Assembly (NCBI GenBank): GCA_000320605.2
Contig: KB445798.1
Span: 1,426,131 to 1,490,130, forward strand
Length of the DNA stretch: 64,000 nucleotides
Origin: Gelatoporia subvermispora B
Lineage: Eukaryota > Basidiomycota > Agaricomycetes > Polyporales > Gelatoporiaceae
Direction: 5' to 3'
The stretch's first letter is position 1; each line of letters starts with the position of its first letter. Made by a program: the position numbers and the translations under genes. The notes under the pieces were generated by a model that was not told the DNA's origin, searched no databases, and saw nothing but the letters and a program-made list of their open reading frames with translations. Below are positions 52,613 through 64,000 of this stretch, in pieces.

Positions 52613-54640
52613 TCAAAGGTTTTTGATAAGCTGTTCGGCGGATTGTGAGCGCACTTTCACAATGCACTCAAAAGGCTCTGGTTGTCTGATACTAGACTTT
52701 CAGTAGGTAATATACAACCGACAGTAATGACTCACGAAATGAACTCGGAGGTCTGTCTAGCCTCGGGTAGCACAGGCCTCTGATGCTCGTCCACGGGAGG
52801 AAGGATGTCAAACACGTGGAGGATGCTTGCGATGAATAAGAACAGCGACGCATCGGCAAAATATCTGCCGGGACAAATTCTGCCAAAGGGGTAAGAGAAA
52901 CAGGCTCCATGGACCGGAAAGATAACGATCCATACCTACGTCCGAAGCCGAAGGCAACTCTAGCAGGGTCTTTGGCATCCGGATCGAGCATTCCATCCTT
53001 GATGAATCGCTCTGGCCTGAAAAACGCTGGCTCGGGGTAGTCGATCGGATTGTGTAACATCGCCCTTGGGGTAAAGTGTGACTGCGTTGTTCAGAGATCC
53101 GGGGTTTCCAAAAAAGACGCACCATTGATTTGGTATGACGACAGTTCCCTTCGGTATGTGGTGCCCCTCATACTCGTCGTCGTTTACAGCGGAGTGAGGA
53201 ACTCCCAGAGGAACAACTGGCATCCAGCGTGCGCACTCCTTGACGATGGCATCGATGTACGGTAGTGACCATCTATCGGAAGACTCTGGCAATCGCCTCG
53301 GTCCGACGATCACAGTCAGCTCCTCTTGTGCTGCACGCTGTGCCTCTGGGTGCAGTGTCATTGCGAGGAGAAACACACGCATTGTTATATTGGTCTGCAT
53401 GTAGATCTATCAACACCCTTGAAGGCATTTTCATAGGCTACGGCTGACCGTATCGTTTCCGGCTAGAGTAATAACAGTGTTAGAGTTTAGTACACGCTTC
53501 AAAAGGTTCTTAAGACATACCAGCGAAGATGATCCCAGTAGTATTCTTGATGACCTCTAACTCAGCATCTCGGTCTGCACTTTCACTGCGATCCAAGCTA
53601 TCGAGCATTCTAGCGCAGATAGAGGTGTTTGGACGGCCACTGTCCTGTAATTCAAATTAGGCTCTAGAGGTAGCAGAGTATAGATGCCACACTCACGATT
53701 TCTGCTCTGACATCGTGAAACGGTATATCGACCAGAGCTTTCTGCTCTGCTACTACATCGTTCGCTAATCGCTTGAATGCCGCACCTGGAAGCCATGCAG
53801 GAACGTGTCGAAGGAAAGGAAGAAATTCCACGAAGAATCTCCCGGATACTAGAACGTAGGATGTTCTAGCTGCTGCGGTATGCGCTCGTGCAATGTACGC
53901 ATCTTGGGCATCTTGAGCACGATGGCCATATGCAATGTCAATCAGAGACGACCCCACAGCGCTGCAAACACGCATCAGGAATTCACAGGAGGTATATTAT
54001 ATGCCCGTTAGATGTCACGTACAATTCGATTAGATCCAATATCTTTGATGGACTCTGAAGGGCCTGAACGAGCATTTCGCGGGTTTTGCACAACTGCACC
54101 GGCTGATATTCTTGGATTGCCGAGCTGTTGAAGTATTGATGTATTGCCCTCCGATGTCTTCGCCACTTGGGACCATAGGGAATGAACGCCGTGTTCCACT
54201 CCAAGCCAAATCTACCAGTTAATGCAATCAGTGTCAGCATAGTATGAGTTACACCTATAGAACGAACAAGGAAGTGATAATTGACTGTCCCCTATCAGAG
54301 TAATTGGCGGATCGAGCCTCGAGCAGATCGAAGCTAGCCTTGGCGGAATTGAGAACCATGATAGGTCGTCCGAGAACACGCAGGTGCATTACGGGACCTT
54401 GCGGAAAGCAGCATCAATCGACGTGCCTGGAATGTAGAATCATGCACACCCACCGTATATATTTGCACATTCACTATATGTCACCCACGGGTAGGATGTA
54501 GGAATGTCCAGCAAATTGCCGATGATGGGCCAACCACGAGGACCAGGCGGGCATCGAAGAGTGCGGAAAGACATTCCACGGATTAATTGGAGCATGAAGA
54601 AGGTGAAACCGCCAAAGAGAACGATCAACAAGGTGTCCAT
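52613..54640 (-). CDS. Cytochrome P450 monooxygenase, array copy 5
   Basis: ATG 54640 (MDTLLIVLFGGFTFFMLQLI, membrane anchor). Motifs are CPPGPRGWPIIGNLLDIP, YGPKWRRHRRAIHQYFN, helix I AGNDT, VKECARWMPVVPLGVPH, FRPERF and the heme loop FGFGRRICPGRYF across an intron. The last exon reads QPEPFECIVKVRSQSAEQLI and ends at TGA 52613. The residue before the helix-I Asp is Asn instead of Ala; that position is variable in P450s. It is the most upstream gene of the array. Intact; substrate unknown. Confidence 0.93.
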
Positions 54641-56847
54641 GTCTTACGAAGGACCTTCAGCGGCCCAGCCGACTGCTTGCTTTCAAGGGCTTTATACATT
54701 CCATTGTGATGGATCCTAGTGGGGCTGAAAGGCCCTAGTGTAGGCAGTCATCCGCTGACGAACTGACCACACGGGTGATGAACGCCAGGCGAGCTCAGAC
54801 ACGAACGATCGAGCCGGTAGTTCGGGTGAAGTGGGCAGGTGCGACAATCGAGTTCTCACCGGCTTAAAGAAAATCCACAGTCTCAAGGTTTTAGTTGAGC
54901 GCGCGCGTTCATCTCAATGCCCACCAGATTAGACGAGGCTCGATTAAGACGTGGGATACCGTAACACATTTATGAACATCCTAGTGAGGGATCTGCGGAG
55001 CGTTATGTCAAGCTGAGACCTCATGATCATGTTTTGAATGGGGTTTTTTCAGATAGAAGGCGAGTGAGTGAGTGTCATGACAGACTGAGAGAACAGAACT
55101 CGTCAGAATTCTAGAATCGGAGGCTGAGGGTGTGTACCGTGGAATGCCAGAAGGCGCTCATAAGACCATTGCAATGATCAGGTGCGGAGCGGCTGCTAAG
55201 CGTTATCAGTGAATTGCCCGTGTTCTTCTTGCCACCAGCACTGCACAAACGGGCTCGAGACAACTTGTCAATTAAGCATTCGGAGGAGCTTTGGCGATAC
55301 TTCACAAGATCAGCTAAACTATGAGGGATTATCCTCTGTAGTGATGACGTGCGGAACGTCTACCGAACAGATCAGAAGTCGCCTTCGTAGACTTGGCAGC
55401 TATGGAAGACTATACCGGGAGATGCAATGACGAGTTCTGTAAACATCCGGTTGAGATCTCAGTGTCCTGAAGCTGTCGAAAATATGCCCTAGTTGCACGA
55501 CCAACCTCTGTGACCCGCAATCCATCATCTCAAGTACCACACTGGGTTGTTGAGCGAGCGAGACCTTCACACCCCTAGGGGCACATATCCATCGGATCAT
55601 AGGAACTTGTCGCTAGATAATTACTGTGTCTGAAGTCAGCGGGGTGCAAGACGGCATAAACCATCCAGTCCGCCGCAGCTATGTTGGTTTCCGTTTCTTT
55701 CGACCACACTGTGGTTTCAAACAGCACAGTTGCAACATGAAACTTTGGGAGATGTGCCGAGTGGCTTGCATTCGCGCCGCGAGCGATGCTGGAGGAGGAA
55801 GAGACGCGGTCTGTCACCGTGTTGTTGTGTGCCGCGGCTGCATCCGAGTGAGTCAGCCGGTACGGTCGACATCCACGTCAAGCACTGCAACCACCGTGTC
55901 GCAATGCGCAGTATGCAAACATCCTACCACTTTCTTCTCGATTCTGGTCTTGGGCTCCTGTTATTCCTACGATCTAGCAGCCAGCAACACCCTCGGTTCA
56001 AACCCTGACACTTTGACGCGGTTCCCTGTTATGCAGCCTGAACATCTACTCAGTCGAAGTCAATCGTGGAGAGCCTAATGGAGGCTTCTAGTAATGATGC
56101 AGCGGTTTGCTTTTGTAACGGAAAGGAGCAGAGGTCGAAGTCGGCATGTTTTTAACATTCACGGTCTCGGGCTTGGTCTACGAGAACGACCTAGCCAACC
56201 TGAGCTACGGCGTCTTGACAATTTTATCCTGCAACATTTTACCCACTTACGAGTGCAACATTGCCCAAGGAGCGGCGCCCTCTTCACATGGACTCGATTC
56301 CTAGTGTCACTGGGTGACTGGGCCCACAATACTCCCTTCTGAATGGTCAGTGCGGGGTAGCATGTTGGTCACCAGCGATTCTCCGTGCTCGGTTCTCTAC
56401 CTTCTTGGTTTCTGGTGAGACCATGACTAGTGCTGAAAAGTTTCAACAGACTATGGCCCACGATGAAAGCGATGTGCTGGTAATAAAGTCCGGCTTCACA
56501 CTTCTCAAGGCAGAGCTGATTGCGCGGAGTCAAGGACTTGACTGACGCGACAAACAGGACTTACTTGACTTGGGCAATTACTCTACTATAATGTCTGCAT
56601 GATTCTTAGGGAATTCTACAAGAAGGACCCGACTCGGAACCAGATCATTCATTTCCTTGCCCGTTGACAGTAGATTGACATAGAACCCCGAAAAGTGAAC
56701 TCTATCAGTTGCAATGAGGCTCCAACGCGCTGCAAAGCCAGATGTCCTCGCCTCATGGTAGTTGTGCACAGGCACGCATCGCCGTGCACAGTCGTCGACT
56801 ATTAGCTCTTCCAGTAGCTCGACTTACTACCTCTCGACGCGCCACCA
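54641..56847. other. Long intergenic region, no gene seen
   Basis: 2.2 kb between the divergent P450 copy 5 (-) and methyltransferase (+) genes. Frames at 55,575-55,817 (-) and 55,626-56,342 (+) are open for 80-150 codons but show no motif, no splice structure and no family likeness. Confidence 0.45.
54690..54696 (-). promoter_or_regulatory. Possible TATA box of P450 copy 5
   Basis: On the minus strand TATAAAG lies about 50 bases upstream of the ATG at 54640. Position and sequence fit a fungal TATA box; no other support. Confidence 0.35.
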
Positions 56848-58506
56848 ATGTCGGACGACAGTCAGCCAAGTATCAAGACTATCGCCGACCTGGACGACCT
56901 CATCCAGACGAGCGCCGACTCGCCATGCGCCATCACAAGCCTCAATCCTCTGGAACTGCGCTTCTTAGAACAGTCCTCAATCCAGGGGAATCTGCTCAAG
57001 CTGAAGCGGCTCTTTCGCGAGCACCCCGCTGTTGAACGAGAATTCGCGGCAATCCGCGAGTGTCAGCTCCATGCTGCTTCAAACAATTCTTCCTCAGCCG
57101 CGCGAGCACACCTCACGAGCTACACGCACGCCTTCGGTAATCTGAACTACATTGCACAAGGTAACCTCGGAGGAGGGCGTATCCGCACATTCCTCGACCT
57201 GGGATGCTCTCCAGGAGGGTTCTCAACCTGGGTCTTAACCAACAACCGGTCTGCTAAAGGTGTGGGGATCACACTTCCCGACGCAGATGCCAAGTTCTCG
57301 ATGTCCGATGATACAGTCCGCGCGTTCGAGGGTCGCTATCACGTCCACTTTGAGGACCTCAATACATTGGCGATGCGCGGGGTGAATGAGGATCGGAACC
57401 CGCTGGCTGACCCGGTAAATCAAGCCGGACTCGGACTACGTTCCGACACGTTTGAACTCGTCATCGCAGGCGCATTCCCCACACTGTTAGGACGTATTCC
57501 CTGGTTCACCCGCGCGCGATTGGTCTTCTCGCAGTTGCTAATTGCGTTGAGCACCATTGCTCAAGGCGGCTCGTGCGTCGTATGCATCAACTCCAAGCCT
57601 TTCCTGTGGATTGTTGATGCCATCGGCATGCTCCGCGGATGCTTCTCGAGCATCATTGCTGGTAAGGGAGGCAAGCTGCATGCTGTGCGCACGTCCTGCT
57701 ACCTGGTTTGCCGTGGTTTCGAAGCAACGGAGGACGAGCTGAGAACCCGCAAGCTCTGGCTGCAGGACGTGCTTCGACGCCTAGATGACATGTCGAAAGC
57801 TCACGCCGAGATGGTCGGTGATCCCGAATCCCAGTTAGGAGAAGACGAACAGCACGACTGGGATCAGGATGGGGAGTGTCTTGAGGAGAGTCTCCCTCTC
57901 TTCAGCGGCCAGTCTATGTCGGAGATCTTCGAGACGCAACATCGATTCATTCTCGATCTCTTCGAGCCCGTCTGGGCCTCACAATACAACGCTATTCGCG
58001 ACCGCTTCGACTCAGTTTTAAGGAAAGACATAGCAGGTGCGTAACCCAAGCAATGCAAGTAGAATCCAGTCTGACGATTCGTAGGTGAAATCGGCGCCTG
58101 TAGATGCCCATCGTCCAGATCCCGCGCTGGTTCAGCCAAATCGCTACCAGTCGCTCATCGAAAATCATCCATCTCTACGTCTTCTTCCTCTGGAAGCCCT
58201 ACCACCCCCAGTACGTTGGCGTCTCCACCCCACAGTCCCGTTTCCTATCGGGAGCAAGATTCTCCGGACAGCTCTCACTCGCCTTACGTTCCCAAGTGGC
58301 GGCCGCCTCAGCGCCGTAAGACATTCTCAGCGGGCCCTGCTGACGCAAACACTTGGCGTCGACGTAGCATGGATAGCCCCGAAGAAGCGCCGCCGTCGGC
58401 GACTACTCAGGAGGCAGCCATGAGACCGGTTTATAGTCAGAGGAGGTTCTCATGCTTCAATACGACCAATGCGGAGACGAGTGGCTCGTGGAGGGCGAAG
58501 AAATAG
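56848..58506 (+). CDS. FtsJ-fold (Rossmann) SAM-dependent methyltransferase, probable RNA methyltransferase
   Basis: Two exons (56848-58036, 58085-58506) give 536 residues. Residues about 110-130 carry the SAM-binding motif I in FLDLGCSPGGFSTWVL, the classic form of FtsJ/RrmJ-type methyltransferases. Further fold elements follow: GVGITLPDAD, FELVIAGAFPTLLG, LLIALSTIAQGGSCVVCI and SCYLVCRGF. These match the order of the Rossmann strands. The C-terminal half has an acidic linker and a helix (MSEIFETQHRFILDLFEPVW). The second exon adds a Ser/Pro/Arg-rich, probably disordered tail. The intron splits a Gly codon and keeps the frame open. The family suggests 2'-O-methylation of RNA, but the Lys-Asp-Lys-Glu tetrad could not be assigned by eye, so substrate and activity stay open. 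Confidence 0.82.
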
Positions 58507-59042
58507 GCCCATGGACTACTTCCAACAGGACATAACGCTTTACTCTGACACCCTTGGTTGACTGGAGTGGATTTCCTGATCGTTTTGATTTCCTTGAGCT
58601 CTCCCTCTTCGTTAGTGTACATATACTCCGCTGCAACACATCCGACTTCCGTACGCCGAAAGAGTTCTGCGTATTTGTCCAACAGCACCTTCCTACGTTT
58701 GCACACCCTGTATCACTACTGTACTGACTGGCAGTGACATAAACATGACCTTGCTACATATGACGACGTCTCTGGGAAATTGATCAGGTATCCCTGAAAT
58801 GCTCTCGACAGTAAATGACTCAATCGTATCTTGAAATACACATGCCTTGTACATTGTTACAATACTGGTCTACATACATACATCATCACCCCCACCGAAG
58901 ATGTGATTCGAGGTGCTGGAGACGGTGATAGAAGCAGGCTACGAGAATAGGAGCGGATATCGTGCTACACTAGAATGTCCAAGCTTTTCTGAGCTGGTTG
59001 GATATAAGGATATCTGGGTATACCCGGGCCCTGAGGATGAAA
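58507..59042. other. Intergenic region between convergent methyltransferase and NYN genes
   Basis: 3' flanks of both genes; no further feature seen. Confidence 0.5.
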
Positions 59043-60932
59043 TCAAACCTCGAGCAATTCCACCGCATAGCGGTCTAACATATGAATCTCAAAACGTCCC
59101 TTCCACGCCTCGCCAAACTCGCGCATCCATGCACGGCTCAAGCCACCCTCCCACGCATATAGCTCCACCCGCCAGCCCTTCTTGAGGGCCGTGCGCACCA
59201 CACCCAAGAACCCCTCCTCGCTGAACTGACCGACGTTCCCGTCGCCGGTCGCCAGCACGATCGTCGCACCAGGGGGCACGTCGTCCACCTCTGCGAGCGC
59301 CTGGTGAAGTTTGAGCTGCAGCAGCTCGTCCACACCCTGCTCCCGGTAACGAACACGCGTCGATGCGCCTGGACCATTGCCTCCGTGGTCTGACTCCGAC
59401 GTCGCTCCGTCCTTCGCCGAGCCCTTGCGGGAGTGCCCCCGCGAAAAAGGCGGGCCTTTGCGACCACGGTACTTTGGCGGACTAGCGGCGTACTCGCCAC
59501 CGCTGCTGCTCGTGTATTTCTGGCGATCCGGGCCGTCACCAGTGTCGGGTACGCGTGCGTAGATGCGGACCTCGTAGCCGAGCTGTACAGCACTCTCCAT
59601 GGGTTGGTATAAGGGGGAGGATGTGACTAGGACCCTCCGTGTGATAGGCCGTCCCCGCTCAAGTATGAGCGCCAGAGCGGCATGCGACATGTGCTTGACC
59701 GGCCGATGTAAATGGCGCAGGTGACGTCGCAGATAAGTCAAGAAGCCGATCAAGATGTTTGAACTAGAATACATGGTTAGCAAGGCACAAAGGGGGTTGC
59801 AAATCACTTACTGGTCAACGAAGACATGGATCAGGGCGTCTTGTGACTGCGGAACGGGTCCTCGAGGATCGACGAATTCGGAACCGTTTGACTCGTTCAG
59901 TGCCAGGATGGGCGACAGCGTAGCAGCGTCTTGTGGAAAGAGTAGTCGTAGCTTATGCGCAACCGTACGCAGCTGGATGACTTGGGCATCGAAGGGCATT
60001 GACACATGGAGCCTAAGGCTGGGTGTGGACTTGCTATGGTGAAGGCGTGGGTGCTCCGTGGAGGTAGGGTGCCTGCGACGATTGCGCTGTACAGGCGTGC
60101 CGAGAATATGCGATGATGAGGACGCGGCCTCGGGCGACGATGAATACACCTCCTCGTCTCTGCCCTCGGCGTCTTCTACTCCCTCGTTCGTATCATCGCC
60201 CGCGTGCGCCTGGGCGGTCTCCGTCGTAACATCATCGTCCAGATGAACTGCCCGCACCCGCGACACATCGTTCGTGGACTTGTTCCGCTTCCTGCGCCGC
60301 TTGCGTCGAGGAGGCACGACGTGCGGCCGGACATTGTCCGAGGTCGTTGCAGAGCTGCTCCCTCGCGCGCCGTTTTCTCTCTGTGCCATTAGCTTTGCAC
60401 GCTCAGCGGCGATGAAGCCGAGAGCAGAATCGAGGTAGCCGAGCGAGGGCTGAGTTATGACATCCACATCGCCGTCGTCCCTGGCAAGGGGATCCGCCCG
60501 ATCAACATCAGTGTGGTCCTCGTCCGAGGCGGTGGTATCACTGTTTGGCACAGCTGGCGAGCGCCCTCGAGATGGATTATTCGGCTCTGGCGAGGAATAT
60601 GATAGATATGATGCCACTTGTTGACGAGACCAGACAGTCGATCCACCGGCGGCATCTGAGTCGTCTTCAGAGGGCGAGAAAGCCAGGGAAGTTGGTGTCG
60701 TGACATTGTGTAGGCCGACGTTGAGTAAATGCTGGGCCCTAGGCTGGAGGGTGTTCAAGGCACGAAAGACCGTCGTAAATGCGCCCAGATCGGGTGCATC
60801 TACAAATCCAACCGGTCAGTCAGGAAAGCTACGGCTGGTGTGCTGCTCACCGTCTGAAGTGACGCCGCTTGCTACGGAATACGACGAGAAAGGACTGAAC
60901 GGTGTAGGAGAGAATGTTGTATCAGAAGCCAT
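59043..60932 (-). CDS. NYN-domain protein (PIN-like RNase fold)
   Basis: Three exons (60851-60932, 59812-60799, 59043-59763) give exactly 596 residues. The N-terminal half is low-complexity, acidic and Ser-rich, with a basic NLS-like block PPRRKRRRKRNK. The C-terminal half is the NYN domain. The first Asp motif is VFVDHSNILIGFL, joined across intron 2. Then come RPITRRVLVTSSPLYQP, LGYEVRIYARVP, the central acidic motif IVLATGDGNVGQFSEEGFL, GWRVELYAWEGGLSRAW and FEIHMLDRY. The two Asp motifs are the metal-binding residues of NYN/PIN nucleases, so catalytic potential is kept. By family it would cut or process RNA, probably in the nucleus if the basic block acts as a localisation signal. It is convergent with a FtsJ-fold methyltransferase. 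Confidence 0.86.
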
Positions 60933-61260
60933 TATAATATATGCAATAAATTCAGCAGTGAAGAGAGGAGAGTGTAAGAGAGAACGTGTAGAAGTCGTGC
61001 ATGTGGTCGATGAAGTGGGTTCCGAGGACGCTGCGGAGGGATGACTCAATTTGGAGCATTACAAGCGTCTACAAAGCCGGTCTAGTCGGGTAAGTGCTCC
61101 CGTGAAAGTCTGCTAGCTACGAGCAAACTCGGATTGTTACCCCCATAAGCGACCTTTCGGCTCGGCGCTGTCCTCCCTCGCGCTCTCTCGCACTATCATG
61201 CATCAGGCTTGAAAGTCAGATCCCATAACTTGCAGCTTTGTCTTGACGAATTTACTTCTC
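60933..61260. other. Divergent promoter region of the NYN and F-box genes
   Basis: 328 bp between two divergent start codons; AT-rich just upstream of the NYN start (near 60,933-60,945), possibly a TATA-like element. Confidence 0.4.
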
Positions 61261-62937
61261 ATGGACCTTGGGCGCAGACTTCCTCCGGAGATATGGGACA
61301 ACGTCCTAAGTCTCCTCTCCCCAGCTGATAGACGGACATGCCTCTTTGTGTGCAGGCCCATCCACGACTTCGTTCTTCGTCTGCTATTTACAACTGTGAC
61401 ACTTAACTTTGGCGCATGGGAGAACCATCAGTTCACGTCACAAGACTGGGAAATAGACGTCCGTCAGACCAGAGAAGAACTTGCAGATTATCGGTCTGCG
61501 ATGGCTTGGGAAAAATTGCGTCATATCAAACAGTGCTCCGTGTTTGGTGGCATGGTCAGGAAGTTGATCGTGAATGCTTACGCTCCCGGGAACGGCGTGT
61601 TTGAGCGAAGTGGGTTTTTATCTCTGCTCTGCACCAGCTCCGCCTGATGAGATCCTTCCTTGCAGGCTGTCTCATTGAGGCACTTGCCTTTCTGCCTAAC
61701 CTTCGCGCGTTCGTTTGGCGCGGGGAGTCACCGAGGATGTGTGCAGATCTTGTCGAATCGCTGGCCACTAACTGCCCCATTCTGGAGGAACTTTCCGTGC
61801 CGTCAGTGGTTCCTCTCAATCTCCTGAATCACGGCTGAAGTACACTACAGGAGATACAGCAAGTGTCTGCCACTCTCTGCCCTGCACAACTTGCGATGCC
61901 TGTCTCTGATCTGGCAAGACGCGTCCTTCAGATCGGCACATATGCATCACACGAGCTGGCCGTTAAATCCGCTTCCGGCTGATCCTGATCAGAACTTTGA
62001 GAGCGCCGAAGAAGTGAAAGAGGCCGTGCGCTCCGTCCTGACGATCAATGCCAAAAATCTGCGGGAGCTTATACTTAGCGGTCCCGGAGTGTGGGACAGC
62101 CCCATGCACGTCTTCAGCAACCTGACCCATCTGGACCTCATCGACGCTGGGGGCCGGGACGAGCATGACCCTGTGAGCTGGGGCAACCTAAAACTCATCT
62201 TCCATCACTCTACCCGCCTGGAGTCACTGTCCATTGTCAACCGCAACTGCACGACTGGCCTATTATTCGACGTATTTCAGTCCGAGTCGTCAGCGTTGCC
62301 GCTGCTCACGTCCCTCAAGATTATTGAGTACGTCGAGGATTCGCATCCCGCATGGGCGTTCGACATCAGCGAGTTCCTGCGGAACAAGCCGCATCTACGA
62401 CGCCTGGACTTGTGCATATATCTGGAATGGGTTGATATGCTACCACTCCTGTCCGTGATTGCAGATCTTCAGTTACTAGAGGTATTAGGTATAGATATAC
62501 GTGGCGAAACGCTCGAAGATCTCGGAATGCTGGAACGCAGCATACCGCGTCGCGTATCCGCATTGCGTTTAGACCCCCTATTCTACGATAGCCCGATGCT
62601 GCCTCGATGGTTATCCTTAGTACGCATTAGCCTTGTGTTTACTGCAGGTGATAAGGCTCACCGAAATTGTCTCTAGATCAAGGATCATCTTCAGCTGTCC
62701 TTCTTCTACACTACCAGCGGCCACGAGTTTGGCGGCCACCTCAAAGTTGATCATCTGCTCACAGACCCCGGTTCGTTGGTGCTCGTGGGGGCAGGGGGAC
62801 ATATGGTATACGTGACCGAATGCCGTGATGGCGGTGCACGTCCGGGGGAGTGGTCGAAACGCAGGCTGTCCTTCCGAGATGTCGAAGACTTCCGGGACAA
62901 GGATTGGGAATGGCTCCTCCGTCATCATCAACTCTAA
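61261..62937 (+). CDS. F-box protein with leucine-rich-repeat-like C-terminus
   Basis: Four exons (61261-61609, 61666-61801, 61851-62619, 62677-62937) join to 504 residues. The N-terminus is an F-box: LPPEIWDNVLSLLSPADRRT, then CLFVCRPIHDFVLRLLF. The remainder has irregular LRR-like units such as LAFLPNLRAFVW, CPILEELSV, NLRELILSG, NLTHLDLIDAG, STRLESLSIV, LPLLTSLKI and KPHLRRLDL. A C-terminal exon (DHLQLSFFYTTSGHEFGG ... DWEWLLRHHQL) follows. The acceptor for exon 4 is chosen at 62676 because it keeps a long open frame; an earlier AG in the intron would give an early stop. F-box proteins of this type are expected to be SCF ubiquitin-ligase adaptors that choose substrates. They form large, fast-changing families in Agaricomycetes, so target and necessity are unknown. 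Confidence 0.84.
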
Positions 62938-64000
62938 TGGTCACCCTTGTGTGTATACATGGAAAAGGTCACACGATCCCCTGGAGGGCGGCAAACAACG
63001 TCCGTAGTATGCATTGACGGTGGGTGCAGAACATATCGAGTCCTGAGCCGCACAAGCTGATAAATCGATCACCTTGTGGCTACTTTCCGTTGGCTCTCTA
63101 CATCCTGTGGCATTCCTCCTTGCGTCCAAGCTATGCGCGGTCTTACCTACCTATCATGTCGTCGAGGCTGGATGCTGCGTCTGCGCCATCCCGGGTGGTG
63201 CCCGAAACTCATACCCTTGTCACACCCCTCTCGATGACGGAGCTTATTTCCTCGCTATCAGGCTGCGTCGTGCCTGTCGTGTTGGGGTTATGCCGCAGGA
63301 GCGGTGGTGCGGCGGGCGAAGATAAGCGACCGCGCGTGGAAGGTAGCGGCAAAGAGGAGGGTGAATCACGGGAGTATGGCTGCATTACGGGCTATCGTCC
63401 ACGACGATAGTTTATGCGATGCCCACGCCGGGGAAACCTGGATGAGCGGGAACTCACGATAGCTCGTCTTGTAGTACACCGCCGTGAGACCAAGCGCATT
63501 CCGGGTGATCTTCGAAGAATCGACAATGCTCGCCTAGAGGGGTATGCCGCCAATTGAGCGCGAGGCCCGAGTGGAGCGACTCGTAACGAAGTTGGCGAAA
63601 GGGACGAGCATCACGAATAGACGGTGGGAGGGTCACAAAGACCTGTAAGTACAGATCGCCGTACCTGACTCGCTTGTGCTCACCCACGCCTCAAAAATGG
63701 ATCCTGCCTCGCCTCGTACGGGCCCGCACATAACAGGATGCCTCAAGTCGACCGGTCGCCCAGATAAAAAGCCCATGTAGGGCACATGGACGAGAATAGA
63801 GACAGAAGGCACTTCTATATGCTCGGTGCACCAGACAATGTGAGAGTCAAGAAATGCGAGTCATGGACCATGGACCATGCTTTCTACAATGCACAGAGGA
63901 ATTCTACTGTGGACACGAATGTGATGTCCGGGGGGGGGAGGGCTTGCCACAGATGACCGCGGGCATTTGCGTCGAGATCCACGTTGACGGCGGTGATTCC
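62938..64000. other. Right end of the window, no gene supported
   Basis: Frames at 63,024-63,410 (+) and 63,454-63,687 (-) lack motifs and splice partners. A run of nine G lies at 63930-63938. Confidence 0.4.

Noticed and set aside
38505..54640. A complete secondary-metabolite biosynthetic cluster
   Set aside because: Only P450s are present; no backbone synthase, transporter or pathway regulator is next to them, and the ABC pump is 17 kb away behind unrelated genes.
55626..56078. 150-codon plus-strand frame upstream of the methyltransferase
   Set aside because: No recognisable domain, no introns or partner exons; kept only as intergenic sequence.
63024..63410. 128-codon plus-strand frame near the right end
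   Set aside because: No motif and a composition typical of chance frames; may be part of a gene cut by the window but cannot be supported.

Overview
The window is nuclear DNA of a filamentous fungus, most likely a basidiomycete of the Agaricomycetes (polypore-like). Most genes are broken by 45-60 nt introns with GT..AG ends, and some exons are only 8-30 nt long. The gene content (DUF6533/DUF6534 membrane proteins, tandem cytochrome P450s, F-box/LRR protein, NYN-domain protein, WD40 relic) is typical of that class. I see no rRNA, tRNA, CRISPR array, prophage or intact transposon. Gene models were built by hand from reading frame, splice signals and family motifs; several were checked by exon-length arithmetic.

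Layout. 0-6 kb: a synaptobrevin-type v-SNARE (+) and a large CAMKL-type protein kinase (-). 6.5-7.5 kb: a broken WD40-repeat gene (-). 10.3-12.1 kb: a seven-helix-like DUF6533 protein (-). 13.4-14.3 kb: a mitochondrial-looking sucrase/ferredoxin-like [2Fe-2S] protein (-). 14.9-21.0 kb: a full-length ABCC/Yor1-like ABC transporter (-). 22.4-24.8 kb: a secreted type-B carboxylesterase whose catalytic motifs are lost (-). 25.7-28.0 kb: a secreted six-hairpin glycosidase (-). 30.1-34.3 kb: a DUF6534 protein (+) and a second DUF6533 protein (-), convergent. 35.3-37.8 kb: ATG12 (+), convergent with a type I membrane protein resembling Atg27 (-).

38.5-54.6 kb is a head-to-tail array of five related cytochrome P450 genes, all on the minus strand. 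It also holds a single-exon orphan ORF and a ~115 bp relic of a sixth P450. 56.8-60.9 kb carries a FtsJ-fold methyltransferase gene (+) convergent with an NYN-domain (PIN-like RNase) gene (-). 61.3-62.9 kb is an F-box/LRR-like gene (+); the last kilobase has no gene I can support.

The left and right ends are mostly housekeeping functions: membrane fusion, signalling, autophagy, RNA metabolism. The centre is accessory: export pump, secreted hydrolases, orphan receptor-like membrane proteins and the P450 array. The most distinctive signals are the esterase that keeps its fold markers but has lost the oxyanion-hole glycines, nucleophile serine and histidine, the P450 array with its relic, and the two convergent pairs of functionally related genes.
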